Below, piece by piece: positions 62,835 through 64,000 of a stretch of 64,000 bases of DNA. How positions within the stretch are numbered: position 1 is the stretch's first letter; every line of letters begins with the position of its first letter. The stretch comes from Heterohyrax brucei. Lineage: Eukaryota; Chordata; Mammalia; Hyracoidea; Procaviidae. The notes under the pieces were generated by a model. It did not search any database, was not told the origin of the DNA, and saw nothing but the letters and a program-made list of their open reading frames with translations. A program made the translations under genes and the position numbers. The stretch covers positions 194,625,829 through 194,689,828 of the forward strand of contig CM053143.1 in NCBI GenBank assembly GCA_028571685.1, in the 5' to 3' direction.

Positions 62835-63832
62835 ACCCACCCTTTGGTACCCCAAAAATCACGTTGTTAAATCATGTAACACATTCATCCTGTAGGATAG
62901 AAGTCTTAAATCAGTTCCAAGTCTAAGATTCAAAAATGTCTTTACATCTATGAAACCTGGAATGCAAGCTATCTGCTTCTAAAGGTACAATGTCAGAACA
63001 GGCACAAGTTAGACATTCTATCAGAAATGGGAGAAATTGCAGGGACAGAAGGCATTAACGGGCAACAGGTGAGTCAGCAGAACTCACTGCATCAGCCCTC
63101 AAAGCCTTAAAGATATTCTTACATTTTCTGAGACATTCTACACAACGGCCCTGCACTCCAGACTCTAGATATTGGCCACGGTCTCTGGTTTCCGAGTGGA
63201 GATTCCCGGCCCCGTGCACAACTCTGCCTTCAAGGCCCACTTGGACAGAAACTCTGCCCCATCAGCTTTAGGAGCACCCTAAGCCCCACTGAGTGACAAT
63301 TCCACCCTTACAAACACAGGACGCCATGGTTCCACCCTTTCAAACCCTTGAGGTCATGGCCATACCTCTCGAGACTGAGGCCGCTCAGCTTCTCGTGTTC
63401 TTTGTCTCTTCAGCTTCTGCTTCCTATGGCCGCACAGCCCAGGCCTCAGGCCCACGTCTGCTCTGCCAGGGCAAGTGTTCCAAAGCTCTGTAGCTTGCAC
63501 CCCACTCTTGCTGGAAAGTGTCCTGCACAGGAGCACTCAGCTCTCTCTCTCTGTAGGTCAGCAAGGCTGGCTCCACTAATTCAAGTGCCCGGAGGTGCCG
63601 CTCCGTGAGGAAAACTCTGCACAGGCACTCGGCTCTCTCGCTCCGTGGGTCGGCTCCGGTGCTGCCTCTGGTTCTGCTGCTGCCGCCGCTGCTGCTGCCG
63701 CCGGTCCTCTGGTGTTTCTCACCGTCTGCACCTTCTTCATTTGAAGAATCTTCTATCCATCTGCAGTTTCAAAGTGACTCCCACATTTTAGGTATTTGCT
63801 AGAGCAGCACCCACTCTCATGGTGCCAAATTC
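62835..63832 (-). mobile_element. MaLR internal region, non-coding
   Basis: Read on the minus strand the region next to the upstream LTR begins with gaatttggcaccatgagag, gggtgctgct and aaatacctaaaatgtggg, the known start of MaLR internal sequences. About 1 kb with no gag, pol or env homology, as expected of this non-autonomous ERVL-related group. A CTG/CCG-rich tract (63658-63706) lies within it. Open frames here are not viral genes. Confidence 0.88.
63658..63706. repeat. (CTG/CCG)n trinucleotide tract
   Basis: gctgctgccgccgctgctgc continues with tgccgccgg, a short mixed CTG/CCG array inside the MaLR internal region. Confidence 0.88.
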
Positions 63833-64000
63833 TGTTTCAGTCAGCTGCTCTCACAGAAATACCAAAGTGGACGGGTTTTGCAAAGGAAGGTTTTTTCTCA
63901 CACAGTCCGGCAGGCTCCAAGTCCAAACTCAGGATGTCCTCTCCAGCGGAAGGCTTTTCCGCTTCTCGACTCTGGAGGAAAGTCCAGTACTCTGGGCAAG
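63833..64000 (-). mobile_element. MaLR provirus, 5' LTR, cut by window end
   Basis: Starts tgtttcagtcagctgctctc and continues acagaaataccaaagtgg, cacagtccggcaggctcc, gaggaaagtccagtactc to the last base. Since the element is reversed, this is its 5' LTR. Confidence 0.92.

Noticed and set aside
62835-63832. Possible retroviral genes in the MaLR internal region
   Set aside because: No gag, protease, reverse transcriptase, integrase or envelope motif is visible; MaLR internals are known to be non-coding or nearly so.

Overview
This window is vertebrate nuclear DNA, and its repeats point to an afrotherian mammal, most likely a paenungulate such as an elephant. The main evidence is some two dozen tRNA-derived SINEs of the afrotherian type, whose tails read like 'gtcgctatgagtcggaatcg'. 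Alongside them are many fragments of an RTE (BovB-like) LINE with the same tail, MaLR-type LTRs, older L1 and MIR pieces, and a mariner remnant. Gene-dense coding structure, operons, ribosome binding sites and prokaryotic signals are absent. Repeat families were recognised by eye from remembered consensus sequences, so boundaries are good to roughly 5-30 bases and subfamily names are deliberately general.

I can support no intact protein-coding gene, no exon with convincing splice structure and no functional RNA gene. The open frames present are GC-rich chance frames, minisatellite translations or transposon remnants. The only recognisable protein-coding homology is to transposon proteins: L1 reverse transcriptase and ORF2 C-terminus (19.7-20.0 kb and 22.8-23.2 kb), RTE reverse transcriptase (51.7-53.3 kb) and mariner transposase (50.1-50.36 kb).

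Layout. 0-12 kb: GC-rich single-copy sequence with two CpG-rich segments (about 1.0-1.5 and 4.4-5.15 kb), scattered SINEs, microsatellites and a local 150-190 bp duplication. 12.4-16.5 kb: a 29-bp minisatellite whose units resemble the ZNF143/STAF motif, then three LTRs, two of them split by SINEs. 16.5-19 kb: mostly single copy, with a 20-bp-class minisatellite. 19.1-23.9 kb: an antisense L1 containing a sense L1 and an RTE. 24.4-27.1 kb: LTRs and an L1 3' end. 27.1-33.4 kb: MIRs, a CAC/GTC array, a 36-bp minisatellite, SINEs and AT-rich islands that may be conserved noncoding elements. 33.4-46.3 kb: RTE and SINE fragments, degenerate tetranucleotide tracts, LTRs and single-copy DNA. 46.7-53.3 kb: LTR-like elements, a possible conserved island (48.7-49.27 kb), a CAC/ATC array, the mariner, a composite SINE and the longest RTE copy. 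53.6-58.6 kb: more RTE and SINE nesting, a possible conserved island, and a 0.8-kb VNTR that appears to have grown out of an L1 3' end. 58.7-64 kb: single copy, a pair of related poly-A repeats, another possible conserved island, and a non-autonomous MaLR provirus in reverse orientation running off the window end.

In biological terms this looks like intronic or intergenic DNA. The AT-rich, repeat-poor islands with clustered homeodomain-type cores would fit the neighbourhood of a developmental gene, but that is inference. I found no sign of a new gene system. The most interesting signals are the phased STAF-like array, the L1-seeded VNTR with alternating units, the SINEs built from a tRNA-Gly-like head plus both ends of the RTE, and the unassigned repeat pair at 59.2 and 62.1 kb.
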